Below are positions 8,188 to 17,227 of a stretch of 28,685 bases of DNA, piece after piece (positions within the stretch are counted from its first letter, which is position 1; every line of letters starts with the position of its first letter). A program made the translations under genes and the position numbers. The notes under the pieces are model-generated. The model was not told the DNA's origin. It made no database searches and saw nothing but the letters and a program-made list of their open reading frames with translations. The stretch is from NCBI GenBank assembly GCA_045592225.1, contig JAZNUH010000160.1:1-28685 (forward strand), read 5' to 3'. Source of the stretch: JAZNUH01 sp045592225 (lineage in GTDB: Bacteria; Bacillota; Clostridia; UMGS1883; UMGS1540).

Positions 8188-8834
8188 TTAAGTATCATCT
8201 CCGCAATTTCCATAGGTGTATTGACAAGTAAATCGGCGCCGCCCGCTAAAAGCTCATCTCTTTCGCGAAAGCCCCACAGTACACCAATACTGTAAAGGCC
8301 TGCGTTTTTGCCTGTTTCCATATCTGTTCCCGAATCGCCAACATATGCGCCCGATGTAACGCCCAAATCCTTCATAATTCCGAGAAGGGCTGTGGGGTCG
8401 GGCTTACGTGGTATTCCCTCGCGGTTGCCGTAGCAGGCATCAAACATATCCGCCCCGAACATGGACTTTATAATAAAGCTTGTGGACTCGTGGGGCTTAT
8501 TGGAAAGCACCGCCATTTTTACTCCCTGCTCCTTAAGGCGCATAAGCATTTCTTCAATGCCGTCATAAGGCTTTGCAAGGTACAGGCAGTTTGCATTATA
8601 TTCTCTTATATATGTTTCATAAGCCTTGTCAAACAGGGTGCACTCACTGTCACCCACCGTTTTAAGCATACCCTTTACAAGGTTTTTTGCACCTGTTCCC
8701 ACAAGCTGCTTGTATTTTTCTGTTTCTATTGTGTCAAGTCCCAGGCTTTTAAGTGTAAAATTACAAAAATAAGCCAGCGACTCCAGTGTATCTACCAATG
8801 TTCCGTCTAAATCAAATGCACAAAAATTATACAT
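8184..8834 (-). CDS. HAD-family hydrolase, phosphoglycolate-phosphatase-like
   Basis: A 216-residue haloacid-dehalogenase hydrolase with all four catalytic motifs: DLDGTLVDT (Asp8 nucleophile, Asp10 acid/base), LSNKPH (motif II), RKPDP (motif III lysine) and GDSGTD (motif IV acidic pair). The helical cap between motifs I and II is typical of the Gph/PgmB/PpaX group. Relatives dephosphorylate phosphoglycolate, pyrophosphate or sugar phosphates; the substrate is not decided here. The ATG at 8834 is preferred because AAGGAG lies six bases upstream; an in-frame codon at 8870 would place that site inside the gene. With this start the gene overlaps mtaB by 8 nt, and it overlaps the following MATE gene by 4 nt. 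Confidence 0.88.
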   Translation of the reverse strand: MYNFCAFDLDGTLVDTLESLAYFCNFTLKSLGLDTIETEKYKQLVGTGAKNLVKGMLKTVGDSECTLFDKAYETYIREYNANCLYLAKPYDGIEEMLMRLKEQGVKMAVLSNKPHESTSFIIKSMFGADMFDACYGNREGIPRKPDPTALLGIMKDLGVTSGAYVGDSGTDMETGKNAGLYSIGVLWGFRERDELLAGGADLLVNTPMEIAEMILK

Positions 8835-10092
8835 AAAGCTCTCCTTTTTCTGTCCGTGTAGGTGTAACACGGGTTATTGCCCCTGTTTCGCCTTCCTTTG
8901 AAAATACCTTTATATAGTTTGGTGTAAAGCCGCAGTGCAGACCGTCGCGGGTTTTCTGCTCCCACAGTACCTCTACTTCGCGACCTACATATCTGCCTAC
9001 AAATTGGCTCCTGAGTTCTTCTGCCACCTTTATAAGTCTGCGTGCCCGCTCTTCTCTTTCGGGCACATCCACCCTGCCATCAAATTCCGCAGCACGTGTA
9101 CCCCGCCTCTCCGAATAGGGGAAAACGTGTATGTCGCTTAAGGCTACCGACTTTGCAAACTCCATCGTTTCGCAAAAATCCTGCTCACTCTCACCGGGAA
9201 AGCCTGTTATAATATCGGTTGTAATTGCCGCATCACTTATATTTTCCCGTATTTTTCTCACAAACTCGGCGTACATTTTGGGAGTGTATCGCCTGTTCAT
9301 AAGCTTTAAAATTTTCTCCGACCCGCTTTGCAGGGACAGGTGATAGTGCGGACAAACCTTTGGCATTTTTGTAAGTGCACTTATAAACTCGTCGGTAAAT
9401 GCAAGCGGCTCAAGCGAGCTTAAACGAATTCGTGCAACACCCTCAATGTCACTTACCATCTGCAAAAGTGTTATAAGGTCATCATCCGAATTTCTGCCGT
9501 AGGATGCAACGTGTATTCCTGTCAGCACAAATTCGCAGTACCCTTTTTCAGTAAGACCTTCTATTTCGCGGCAAACCTCGTCCATGGGTCTGCTTCTCAC
9601 AGGGCCTCTCGCATAGGGTATTATACAGTAGCTGCAATACCTGTCACAGCCGTCCTGAATTTTAATAAAGGCACGTGTGCGCTCGGAAAAGGAGTCAATC
9701 CAAAGGCTTTCAAACTCCCTTGTTTTTTCGGGCACCCAAATAACCTTTTCCCTGTCTGCCACCTCTATTGCTTTTACAATATCCCCCTTGTTGGAGGTGC
9801 CCAGTATAACGTCAATTTCTTCTATTTTGGAAAGTGCGTCAGGTGATGTCTGCGCAAGGCAACCCACCGCCGCCACCGTGGCACCCGGGTTTTCCCTTTT
9901 GGCGCGCCTTATTACCTGACGGCTTTTCTTGTCGCTTACCCCTGTTACGGTGCAGGTGTTAATTACGCATACATCCGCCTGCTCGCCGCGCTCTGCAATA
10001 GTGTAGCCCGCCTTTAAAAACAAGCCCTCCATTGCGTGGGATTCATATTGATTTACTTTGCATCCAAGTGTAAAAAACTTAACCTTTTTCAC
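8827..10092 (-). CDS. mtaB: tRNA t6A37 methylthiotransferase MtaB
   Basis: MtaB is a radical-SAM enzyme that adds a methylthio group to N6-threonylcarbamoyladenosine at tRNA position 37 (t6A to ms2t6A). The 421-residue protein has the MTTase N-terminal domain with its three cluster cysteines (Cys11, Cys47, Cys78), the radical-SAM CxxxCxxC (Cys149, Cys153, Cys156) and a C-terminal TRAM-like region from about 360. The opening FFTLGCKVNQYES distinguishes the MtaB clade from MiaB and RimO. Translation starts at a GTG, with GGAG seven bases upstream and a 12-nt gap to rlmH. The next gene begins within its last codons. Confidence 0.93.
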   Translation of the reverse strand: MKKVKFFTLGCKVNQYESHAMEGLFLKAGYTIAERGEQADVCVINTCTVTGVSDKKSRQVIRRAKRENPGATVAAVGCLAQTSPDALSKIEEIDVILGTSNKGDIVKAIEVADREKVIWVPEKTREFESLWIDSFSERTRAFIKIQDGCDRYCSYCIIPYARGPVRSRPMDEVCREIEGLTEKGYCEFVLTGIHVASYGRNSDDDLITLLQMVSDIEGVARIRLSSLEPLAFTDEFISALTKMPKVCPHYHLSLQSGSEKILKLMNRRYTPKMYAEFVRKIRENISDAAITTDIITGFPGESEQDFCETMEFAKSVALSDIHVFPYSERRGTRAAEFDGRVDVPEREERARRLIKVAEELRSQFVGRYVGREVEVLWEQKTRDGLHCGFTPNYIKVFSKEGETGAITRVTPTRTEKGELYV

Positions 10093-10104
10093 GTTTTTTC
10101 TCCG

Positions 10105-10575
10105 CTATTTATGATATTTCTCGTTGGAATTAATTTTAAACGCCCTGTATATCTGCTCCAGCAAAATTATTTTTGCCATCTGGTGAGGGAAGGTCATGGG
10201 CGAGAAGGAGATTTTACCCTCTGCCGCCGCCTTAACCTTGTCCGAAAGGCCCATAGAGCTGCCTATTACAAAGGTCATTTCCCCCTGCATTTTGCTGTCC
10301 TCAACCATTTTTGCAAATTTCTCGCTGCTCATACTCTGCCCCTCAATGCAAAGGGCAACAAATTTTCTGCCGCCGATTTTTTTAAGTATTTCCTCACCCT
10401 CGTCAGCAAGAATTTTTTCGCATTCGGCATCGGATGCGTTTGCCGGAATTTTTCTGTCAGAAAGCTCTATCTGCTCCAATGTACAAAAACGAGAAAGTCG
10501 TTTTGCATACTCTCCCGCCGCGTCTGTCCAATATTTTTCTTTAAGCTTTCCAACTGTTATAAGTCTTATTTTCAT
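10105..10575 (-). CDS. rlmH: 23S rRNA pseudouridine-1915 N3-methyltransferase RlmH
   Basis: RlmH is a SPOUT-fold methyltransferase that methylates pseudouridine 1915 in helix 69 of 23S rRNA, acting on assembled 70S ribosomes. The 156-residue length is normal. The start MKIRLITVGKLKEKYW is family-typical, as are the SAM-binding FVIGSSMGL (residues 102-110) and the C-terminal knot motif SFSPMTFPHQ (123-132), followed by LLEQIYRAFKI. The ATG overlaps the upstream metallo-hydrolase stop (ATGA) with AAGG five bases before it. The pairing with a WalJ-like metallo-hydrolase is common in Bacillota. Confidence 0.95.
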   Translation of the reverse strand: MKIRLITVGKLKEKYWTDAAGEYAKRLSRFCTLEQIELSDRKIPANASDAECEKILADEGEEILKKIGGRKFVALCIEGQSMSSEKFAKMVEDSKMQGEMTFVIGSSMGLSDKVKAAAEGKISFSPMTFPHQMAKIILLEQIYRAFKINSNEKYHK

Positions 10576-11315
10576 ACTACCTTCAAAAGGACGTCACGTC
10601 CTATAACCGCTCCGCATTTTTCTATTGCCGCCGCACAAGTCTCATACGCCTTGGACGGCAGATTGTTCTCACGGCTTAAATGGCCGAGATATATTTTATT
10701 TGTTCCCATACCGATAAGCCGCGCGCAGGTTGCCGCCGCCTCCTCGTTTGAAAGGTGGCCCAGCTTACCGCGTATTCTCTGCTTTAGGTAGTAAGGATAC
10801 TCACCGCCAAGCAGCATATTAACATCGTGGTTTGATTCAAGCAGTATTTCCCTGCTTTTTGAGATTGCCATAAAAAGCTTTTCATTTATGGCACCTATAT
10901 CTGTTGCAACGGTTACCTTGTCCTCCCCACAAAAAAAGCTGTAGCCCACAGGGTCTGCCGCATCGTGTGGGATTGAAAAAGGGGATATATCCATTCCCGC
11001 CGCTTCAAAGCTTTTACCCGGAGCTATTATTTTTATAAGCTCATCGGGCAGCTTGCCAATGCTCATATTACAAAAGGTTTTGTGTGTAGCAAAAACCGGG
11101 ACATTGAATTTCCTTGCAATAGTACCCACCGCCGCCGAGTGGTCGGTGTGCTCGTGTGTTACAAGAATACCTGCCACCTTCAGGACATTGTCGCCCAAAG
11201 CATCGCATATTTTTTTACCGCTTACTCCGGCATCAACCAAAAGTCCCTGCTCACCTGCTGATATGTATGTTGAATTTCCGCTGCTGCCGCTGAAAAGCGG
11301 TATGATTTCCGGCAT
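10572..11315 (-). CDS. MBL-fold metallo-hydrolase, YycJ/WalJ-like
   Basis: A 247-residue metallo-beta-lactamase-fold protein. Its opening IIPLFSGSSGNSTYIS is typical of the YycJ/WalJ group, and the di-metal motif THEHTDH (His54, His56, Asp58, His59) is intact, with further likely ligands in SIPHDA, TDIG and GHLS. WalJ proteins are probable nucleases or phosphodiesterases, linked in Bacillus to DNA replication coordination with cell division and normally found near walRK. Here no walRK is in view, so the orthology is by sequence, not context. GGAG lies 7 nt upstream of the ATG, inside the end of murA, with a 2-nt gap between genes. Confidence 0.88.
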   Translation of the reverse strand: MPEIIPLFSGSSGNSTYISAGEQGLLVDAGVSGKKICDALGDNVLKVAGILVTHEHTDHSAAVGTIARKFNVPVFATHKTFCNMSIGKLPDELIKIIAPGKSFEAAGMDISPFSIPHDAADPVGYSFFCGEDKVTVATDIGAINEKLFMAISKSREILLESNHDVNMLLGGEYPYYLKQRIRGKLGHLSNEEAAATCARLIGMGTNKIYLGHLSRENNLPSKAYETCAAAIEKCGAVIGRDVLLKVV

Positions 11316-11317
11316 AA

Positions 11318-12595
11318 TTAATCTCCGATTCTTATAATTTCTGCACCCAGGGCTGTGAGCTTTTCTGTTATTTTCTCATAGCCGCGGTCTATAAACTTTA
11401 CGTTGTCAATGGTGGTTACGCCCTGTGCCGCAAGACCGGCTATAACAAGGCTTGCACCCGCGCGCAAATCTGTTGCCGAAACCTCGGCGCCACGAATGTT
11501 CTGCGAGCCCTTTATAATTGCCTGATTACCTGCAATATCAATATTTGCACCAAGCTTTCTAAGCTGGTCTACATACTGGAATCTGTTTTCCCATACGCCC
11601 TCGGTTACAAAGCTTGTACCCTGCGCGGTGCTGAGAAGAGCCACCGCCTGAGGCTGAAGGTCTGTGGGAAATCCGGGATATGGCATTGTTTTTATTCGCG
11701 CACTCTTTAAGGGTTTTTCTCTTGTTATACGAAGGGCATCGTCATAGTTTTCAACCTCTGCCCCCATTTCCTCAAGCTTTGCGCTTATCGACTCCATGTG
11801 CTTGGGAATAATATTTTTTATAAGCACTTCACCGCCCGTTGCGGCAACCGCCATCATATATGTGCCTGCCTCAATCTGGTCGGGAATAATGCTGTATGTG
11901 CCGCCGCGCATTGTGGATACGCCGTCAATTCTTATAGTGTCTGTGCCTGCGCCCTTTATGTTTGCGCCCATTGCATTTAAAAAGTTTGCAACGTCAACAA
12001 TATGGGGCTCCTTTGCAGCATTTTCAATGGTTACTCTGCCGGGAACACGGCAAGCGGCAAGCATAATATTTATGGTTGCGCCAACCGATACTATATCAAG
12101 ATAAATAGATGCAGGATGAAGTGCTTCGGCACGGGCATATACAATCTCCCTGTCAATGCTCACCTCTGCACCCATAAGCTCAAAGCCCTTTATGTGCTGG
12201 TCAATGGGTCTTTCACCAAAATTGCATCCGCCGGGCATACGCACATCGGCATTACCAAATCTGCCAAGCAGAGCACCTAAAAGGTAGTAGGATGCACGCA
12301 TGCTTCTTACCTTTTCGCAGTCTGCACGGTAGCTTTCTATCTTTGATGCGTCAATTTCCAGAACACCCGGCTCGGGTCTTGTAACCTTTACGCCTAAATA
12401 TTCAAGAATATCAACTATCGCATCAACGTCTTTTATTTCGGGTATATTTTCAATACGGCAAGTACCTTCAACCAGTAAAACGGCAGGAATAATAGCCACC
12501 GCCGCATTCTTTGCGCCGCTGATATTAACCTCTCCGTAAAGTTTATTGCCGCCGTTAATTTGAAACTTGCTCAAAACAAGCACCATCTTTCGCAT
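11318..12595 (-). CDS. murA: UDP-GlcNAc 1-carboxyvinyltransferase MurA
   Basis: MurA transfers enolpyruvate from PEP to UDP-N-acetylglucosamine, the first committed step of peptidoglycan synthesis, in the cytoplasm. The family opening KFQINGGNKLYGEVNISGAKNAA is present, and PGGCNFGERPIDQHIKGFE retains the catalytic cysteine (Cys124 here, the fosfomycin target). The start is uncertain. An ATG at 12595 would follow the predicted transcription start by only about 6 nt, and ATG 12586 or TTG 12574 are alternatives. The TTG gives MSKFQINGG, which matches usual MurA N-termini and puts the cysteine at 117 (115 in E. coli). None has a strong ribosome-binding site. It is the first gene of a twelve-gene run. 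Confidence 0.95.
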   Translation of the reverse strand: MRKMVLVLSKFQINGGNKLYGEVNISGAKNAAVAIIPAVLLVEGTCRIENIPEIKDVDAIVDILEYLGVKVTRPEPGVLEIDASKIESYRADCEKVRSMRASYYLLGALLGRFGNADVRMPGGCNFGERPIDQHIKGFELMGAEVSIDREIVYARAEALHPASIYLDIVSVGATINIMLAACRVPGRVTIENAAKEPHIVDVANFLNAMGANIKGAGTDTIRIDGVSTMRGGTYSIIPDQIEAGTYMMAVAATGGEVLIKNIIPKHMESISAKLEEMGAEVENYDDALRITREKPLKSARIKTMPYPGFPTDLQPQAVALLSTAQGTSFVTEGVWENRFQYVDQLRKLGANIDIAGNQAIIKGSQNIRGAEVSATDLRAGASLVIAGLAAQGVTTIDNVKFIDRGYEKITEKLTALGAEIIRIGD

Positions 12596-12607
12596 AATAT
12601 AGATTTT

Positions 12608-12636
12608 ATTATAGCATCTGCCAATATAAATTGCAA
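12608..12636 (-). promoter_or_regulatory. Sigma-A-type promoter for the murA run
   Basis: On the minus strand TTGCAA (12636-12631) and a perfect TATAAT (12613-12608) are separated by 17 bp. The promoter lies right after the ftsY stop codon, and transcription should start near 12601, very close to the murA start codon. This makes murA and the genes after it separable from smc-ftsY. Confidence 0.75.
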
Positions 12637-12643
12637 TGCTTAA

Positions 12644-13552
12644 TTACTCAAATAAAGCCTTTGCAAAGTCTTTTGGTGAGAAGGGCTGCAAATCGTCTAT
12701 GCTCTCGCCCACACCAATGAATTTTACAGGTATGTCAAGCTGTGATTTTATGGCGATTACAATACCGCCCTTTGCCGTTCCGTCCACCTTTGTAAGAATA
12801 ATTCCCGTCAAGGGTGCCGCTTCGGAAAATGTCTGCGCCTGGTGTACCGCATTCTGTCCTGTTCCTGCATCAAGCACAAGCAGACTTTCGCATTTTGAGT
12901 CGGGCAGCTCGCGTTCTATTACCCTGTATATTTTTTTAAGCTCTTCCATAAGGTTTTTCTTGTTGTGCAGTCTGCCTGCGGTATCACAGATAAGCACATC
13001 AGCGCCTCTCTTTTTAGCCGCGGTGCAGGCATCAAATACAACCGATGCAGGGTCAGCACCCTCCGCACCCTTTACAATGTCTACCCCTGCTCTGTCCGCC
13101 CACACGCAAAGCTGGTCAATTGCCGCCGCGCGGAATGTGTCCGCCGCCGCAAGCAGTACCTTTTTACCGTCAGCGCGAAGCTGTGCCGCCATTTTACCGA
13201 TTGATGTTGTTTTTCCAACACCATTTACACCTATAACAAGTATAACCGCAGGTGAACCGCTTAAATCAAGGGAGGGATTTTCATCGTCAAGCATTTCGCC
13301 TATAAGGCTGCAAAGCTCGCCTCTTACCTCGTTTCCGTCTGTTATTCTTTTGGACTTTACCCTGTCACGCAGCTCTTCTGTAATTTCCATTGCAGTTACC
13401 GCACCTATATCGGCTTCAACAAGGGCTTCCTCAAGCTGTTCAAAAAGCTCCTCGTCCACGCGGACAAAGGCTTTGAAAACATTGTCCACTCTTTCGGAAA
13501 AAGCTTCTTTTGTCTTTGTAAGCCCCTTTTTTAATTTATCAAAAAAACTCAT
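12644..13552 (-). CDS. ftsY: Signal recognition particle receptor FtsY
   Basis: FtsY is the membrane-associated SRP receptor GTPase that docks Ffh-ribosome complexes for co-translational insertion. The 302-residue protein is the short form: an N domain (residues about 1-95) with no long acidic extension, then the G domain with GVNGVGKTT (108-116), DTFRAAAIDQL, DTAGR (190-194) and TKVDGTAKGG (254-263). The C-terminal VGESIDDLQPFSPKDFAKALF is typical. GGAGG is 9 nt upstream and the ATG overlaps the smc stop by 4 nt, so the two are co-translated. The gene pair smc-ftsY is conserved in Bacillota; rnc, often before smc, is not found here. Confidence 0.97.
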   Translation of the reverse strand: MSFFDKLKKGLTKTKEAFSERVDNVFKAFVRVDEELFEQLEEALVEADIGAVTAMEITEELRDRVKSKRITDGNEVRGELCSLIGEMLDDENPSLDLSGSPAVILVIGVNGVGKTTSIGKMAAQLRADGKKVLLAAADTFRAAAIDQLCVWADRAGVDIVKGAEGADPASVVFDACTAAKKRGADVLICDTAGRLHNKKNLMEELKKIYRVIERELPDSKCESLLVLDAGTGQNAVHQAQTFSEAAPLTGIILTKVDGTAKGGIVIAIKSQLDIPVKFIGVGESIDDLQPFSPKDFAKALFE

Positions 13553-16500
13553 ACCTGTTGTCCTCCTACCTCGTCAAGCTTCATTGCAAGCATTTTCGAC
13601 ACACCCTTTTCCTGCATTGTTATGCCGTAGAGAATGTCTGCCGCTTCCATTGTGCCGCGACGGTGTGTTATAATTACAAACTGTGTTTTTTCACAGTATC
13701 CCTTTAAATATTCCGCAAAACGTGCAATGTTGTTGTCATCCAGCGCCGCCTCAATTTCGTCCAGCACGCAGAAGGGTGTGGGACGTACCTTGAGTATTGC
13801 AAGCAGCAATGCAATAGCCGAAAGTGCTCTCTCACCGCCCGATAAAAGCAGTAGGCTCTGCAGCTTTTTGCCTGGGGGCTGAACGTCAATATTAACTCCG
13901 CTTTCAAGCACGTTTTCTTCATCAATGAGCGAAAGGTTTGCCTCACCGCCGCCAAAGAGTATGCGGAAGGTTTCCTTAAACTGCTCACCAATTATCTTAA
14001 ACTGCTCCTTGAATATCTTTGTCATAACACGGGTCATATCGTTTATAATCTTCAAAAGCTCTTCCTTTGCCTTTGTAAGGTCGTTCATCTGCCCCGTTAA
14101 ATATTCATATCTCTCTTTAACCTGCTTGTATTCTTCAATGGCATCCACATTCACACTGCCAAGTCCGCGGATTTTGGCTTTAAGTGATGCAACTGTTTCC
14201 TTTGCCTCTTTAAAGTCGGTTATTTCTTCTTTAAGCTCAAGTGTGTCCGAATAGGTCAGCTCATAGTCATCCCACAGCCTGTTTATCTGTGCATCCACAT
14301 CATTTTGCGCCTTTGATATTTTGGTTTCAAGGCGCAGACTTTCACTCTGGAGCAGGAAAATCTTTTCGTTTTGTGCGTCAAGCTGTCCTCTTATTTCTAT
14401 TATGCGGTTGTCCGCATCACTTTTCTGCTCGCCTCTTTTTGCAAGCTCTGCCTTGTACTGCTCGGCTCTGCCAAGAGTTTCCTCCCTGTCGGCAAGCTTT
14501 AATTTTATTTGCATTTCCATTTGTGCGATGCGCTCTGCGTCCTGTATAATAAGCTGCTCGCACTGTTTTATTTTTTGGTGTATTTCTTCTTTTTTGTTGT
14601 TTATACCGCGTATGCGCTCGTCTGTACGGGCAATCTCGGTTTCGGTAACAGATAACTGCTCGGCTTTTTCGGTAGCCGCATCTGCCGCCGCATTTCTCTC
14701 CTCGGCACATTTGCGCAGCTTTTCTCTTGCCGCCTCAGTTTGGCTCTTTGCATGCTCAAGCTCATCTGCTATGGCCTTTGCCTCACTGTCAAGACGGGCT
14801 TTCTCGCTGTCCGAGTTATTCATCTGTGCAGTAAGCTCGTCAATCTCGTCGCGGTTTCTCTGTGCCTCTGCACCCTCGCGCTCTGCAAGGCGCAAATGCA
14901 TTTCGCAAAGGCTTTCGCTCTTTGCCGCCGCCTCACGCAGGCCGGACAGCTTGTCCTGCATCTTTGTAATATCAGCCGAAAGCTCTGCCAGCTTTTCGCT
15001 GTAATCGTCTATTTTATCCTCTGCCCTGTCACATTCTCTCTGCAGCTTTGCCACCTCTGTGCCCAGGTCGTCAATTTCCTTTTCTCTGCCCAAAAGCTGT
15101 GCGTGCCTGTGAGTGCTTCCGCCCGTTACCGAGCCGCCTGCCGCAAAAATTTCACCCTCAAGGGTAACAATTTTAAAGGAGTATTTAAAATCTCTTGAAA
15201 TTCTGATTGCGCTGTCCATATTGTCAACAACCGCAATTCTGCCCAAAAGATTTAAAACAATGTTTTTGTATTCGGGTGCACATTCCACCGCATCACAGGC
15301 AAGGCAAACAAAACCGGCTTTAACCGATACCTCGCTCTCCCTGTCAAGACGTGTTCCCTTCACCGAGGATATGGGCAGAAACGTCGCTCTGCCGCCACGG
15401 TTTTCTTTAAGATATTCTATGGCACGCTTTGCATCCTGCTCGTCACCGGTTACAATGTTCTGCGCCGCATTACCAAGTGCCGCCTCAATGGCAGACACAT
15501 ATTTTTTAGGTACGTCAATAAGCTTTGAAAGCACACCGCGTATGTCACCAAGACCGCGCGCCGCCATAACCGCTTTAACACCCGCACTGTACCCCTCCAT
15601 ACTCTTTTCCATATCACGCAGAGTTGAAAGGCGCGCCTCCCTTTGTGAAAGGGTGTGGCTTTTGCTGTTATATTCTTCCTTGAGTGCGGCAATCTTTTCT
15701 TTGAGTTCTTTTGCGGTTTTAACGCCGTCTTCAAGCCTTTTCTGTATTTCCTGTTGCTCTTTTTTGTTGTCCGAAAGTGCGGTATTTTCCGCCTCGTATT
15801 TTTCCCTTGCCGCACTCTCGCGCTCTGCGGCAAGCTGCGCCGCCTCGCCCAGTGCCTCGGTTCTGCGGGTAAAGTTTTGTGCAAGGGTTTTCATACCCTC
15901 TTTTTTGTTTTCTATGTTCTGGGCTTTTGCCTCTATTTCCGCTTGTTTTCTCTGCAGGTCTAAAATTTCGGCATTTATGCTCTGCATATGGTCAGCCTTG
16001 CCCGATACCGCCTTCTGGCACTCGGCAAGCTCTTCCGCGCCCTTGTTCTTTTCTGCCTGCAGTTCGTTTCGTCTTTCGCACAAAGCGGTAAATTCAAGAG
16101 CGGTTTCGTCCTCCGCCTCGTGCATGCTCTTTTGCTCTGCTTCAAGCTTTTTGGTGTTCTCTTTTATATTATCTATGTTTGTATGTAAAATATTAATTTC
16201 GTTTTGAATTTGAGATGCATTTTCGCTCTCGCCCGAAATTTTGTTGCGAAGCTCCTCTGTCTCACCTTCGCTGCGGCGCATTTCTTCATACAATGCCTTT
16301 TCCTTCTGCCGCATTTCCTCCGCCTGTGCCTTTGCCCCGTCAAGTTCCTCAAGTGAGCGGCTGTAAAGCACTCCGCTTTCCTCTTTGATTTTGTTTAAGC
16401 GGTCAATATTGTATGCCGCAAGGCTTACCTCTGTCTTTTTAAGCTGCTCGCGTATATCAAGGTATTTTCTCGCCTTTTCGGATGCAATGCGAAGCGGCTC

Positions 16501-17106
16501 CACTCTGCCCTCAAGCTCGCCCACAATATCTGCCACACGGACAAGATTTTCCTCTGTCTGCGCAAGCTTTGATGCAGTTTCCATTTTTCTGTACTTGTAT
16601 TTGGATATACCTGCCGCCTCTTCAAAAATGCGGCGTCTGTCCTCGGCACGGTTTGAGAGTATTTCGTCAATCTTACCCTGACCTATAACCGAATAACCGT
16701 CTCTGCCAAGACCTGTGTCCATAAACAGCTCGTGAATATCCTTCAATCGGCAAACCGCCTTGTTTATCATGTATTCACTCTCACCCGAGCGGAACACACG
16801 GCGGGTTACTGCAATTTCTTCGTATTCAAGTGGGAATATTTTCTGCGAATTGTCAAGCACCAGGGTAACCTCGGCAAAGCCCTGAGGCTTTCTTTTTTCT
16901 GTGCCCGAGAAAATAACATCCTCCATTTTGGCACCGCGAAGTGATTTAATACTCTGTTCACCCATAACCCAGCGCATTGCATCAGAAATATTGCTCTTGC
17001 CGCAACCGTTGGGTCCGACAATAGCAGTAATACCCTTGCCGAAATCAAAGGAGATTTTATCGGCAAAGGACTTGAACCCCTGCATTTCAATACGCTTTAA
17101 GTACAT
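13549..17106 (-). CDS. smc: Chromosome segregation protein SMC
   Basis: SMC is the ATPase core of bacterial condensin (with ScpA/ScpB) and compacts and segregates chromosomes. The 1185-residue length is typical. The order is an N-terminal ATPase half with Walker A GPNGCGKSN (31-39) and the DGYSVIGQGKIDEILS block, a long coiled coil, a hinge at about residues 500-680 (GVLSKLIDVPKKYVSAIEAALG and the glycine-rich AAGGSVTGGS), a second coiled coil, then a C-terminal half with the signature LLSGGERALSAIALLLA and Walker B FCVLDEIEAALDDNN. The ribosome-binding site GAGGTG is six bases before the ATG. A TATAAT stands at 17120-17125. The stop overlaps ftsY. Confidence 0.97.
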   Translation of the reverse strand: MYLKRIEMQGFKSFADKISFDFGKGITAIVGPNGCGKSNISDAMRWVMGEQSIKSLRGAKMEDVIFSGTEKRKPQGFAEVTLVLDNSQKIFPLEYEEIAVTRRVFRSGESEYMINKAVCRLKDIHELFMDTGLGRDGYSVIGQGKIDEILSNRAEDRRRIFEEAAGISKYKYRKMETASKLAQTEENLVRVADIVGELEGRVEPLRIASEKARKYLDIREQLKKTEVSLAAYNIDRLNKIKEESGVLYSRSLEELDGAKAQAEEMRQKEKALYEEMRRSEGETEELRNKISGESENASQIQNEINILHTNIDNIKENTKKLEAEQKSMHEAEDETALEFTALCERRNELQAEKNKGAEELAECQKAVSGKADHMQSINAEILDLQRKQAEIEAKAQNIENKKEGMKTLAQNFTRRTEALGEAAQLAAERESAAREKYEAENTALSDNKKEQQEIQKRLEDGVKTAKELKEKIAALKEEYNSKSHTLSQREARLSTLRDMEKSMEGYSAGVKAVMAARGLGDIRGVLSKLIDVPKKYVSAIEAALGNAAQNIVTGDEQDAKRAIEYLKENRGGRATFLPISSVKGTRLDRESEVSVKAGFVCLACDAVECAPEYKNIVLNLLGRIAVVDNMDSAIRISRDFKYSFKIVTLEGEIFAAGGSVTGGSTHRHAQLLGREKEIDDLGTEVAKLQRECDRAEDKIDDYSEKLAELSADITKMQDKLSGLREAAAKSESLCEMHLRLAEREGAEAQRNRDEIDELTAQMNNSDSEKARLDSEAKAIADELEHAKSQTEAAREKLRKCAEERNAAADAATEKAEQLSVTETEIARTDERIRGINNKKEEIHQKIKQCEQLIIQDAERIAQMEMQIKLKLADREETLGRAEQYKAELAKRGEQKSDADNRIIEIRGQLDAQNEKIFLLQSESLRLETKISKAQNDVDAQINRLWDDYELTYSDTLELKEEITDFKEAKETVASLKAKIRGLGSVNVDAIEEYKQVKERYEYLTGQMNDLTKAKEELLKIINDMTRVMTKIFKEQFKIIGEQFKETFRILFGGGEANLSLIDEENVLESGVNIDVQPPGKKLQSLLLLSGGERALSAIALLLAILKVRPTPFCVLDEIEAALDDNNIARFAEYLKGYCEKTQFVIITHRRGTMEAADILYGITMQEKGVSKMLAMKLDEVGGQQV

Positions 17107-17119
17107 ACACTACACCTCT

Positions 17120-17125
17120 ATTATA
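17120..17125 (-). promoter_or_regulatory. Possible -10 box for smc
   Basis: A perfect TATAAT lies 13 nt before the smc start codon, just upstream of the ribosome-binding site. No good -35 element is visible 16-18 bp further upstream, and the predicted leader would be very short, so this is only a weak call. Confidence 0.3.
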
Positions 17126-17180
17126 TCTTACCACAAAATATTGATTTTGGCAAGAAAAACACCATATTTTGTATTAAAAT

Positions 17181-17211
17181 AAAAAACTCTCCCTAAACCT
17201 TGCGGTTTCGG
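17181..17211 (-). terminator. Probable terminator after the SulP gene
   Basis: Minus-strand CCGAAACC and GGTTTAGG form an 8-position stem with one mismatch around a GCAA tetraloop. A run of six T follows (17186-17181) after a five-base GAGAG spacer. The separation between stem and T-run makes it weaker than a classic terminator. Confidence 0.45.
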
Positions 17212-17227
17212 CAGATAGATGATGTTT

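Noticed and set aside
12636..13673. Long plus-strand open frame opposite ftsY
   Set aside because: It is antisense to a fully conserved gene, is rich in Ser and Pro as expected for a shadow frame, and has no recognisable motif.
15113..16207. Plus-strand open frame opposite smc
   Set aside because: It lies wholly antisense to the SMC coiled coil, and its Ser/Ala/Phe-rich composition reflects the complement of Glu/Ala/Lys codons.
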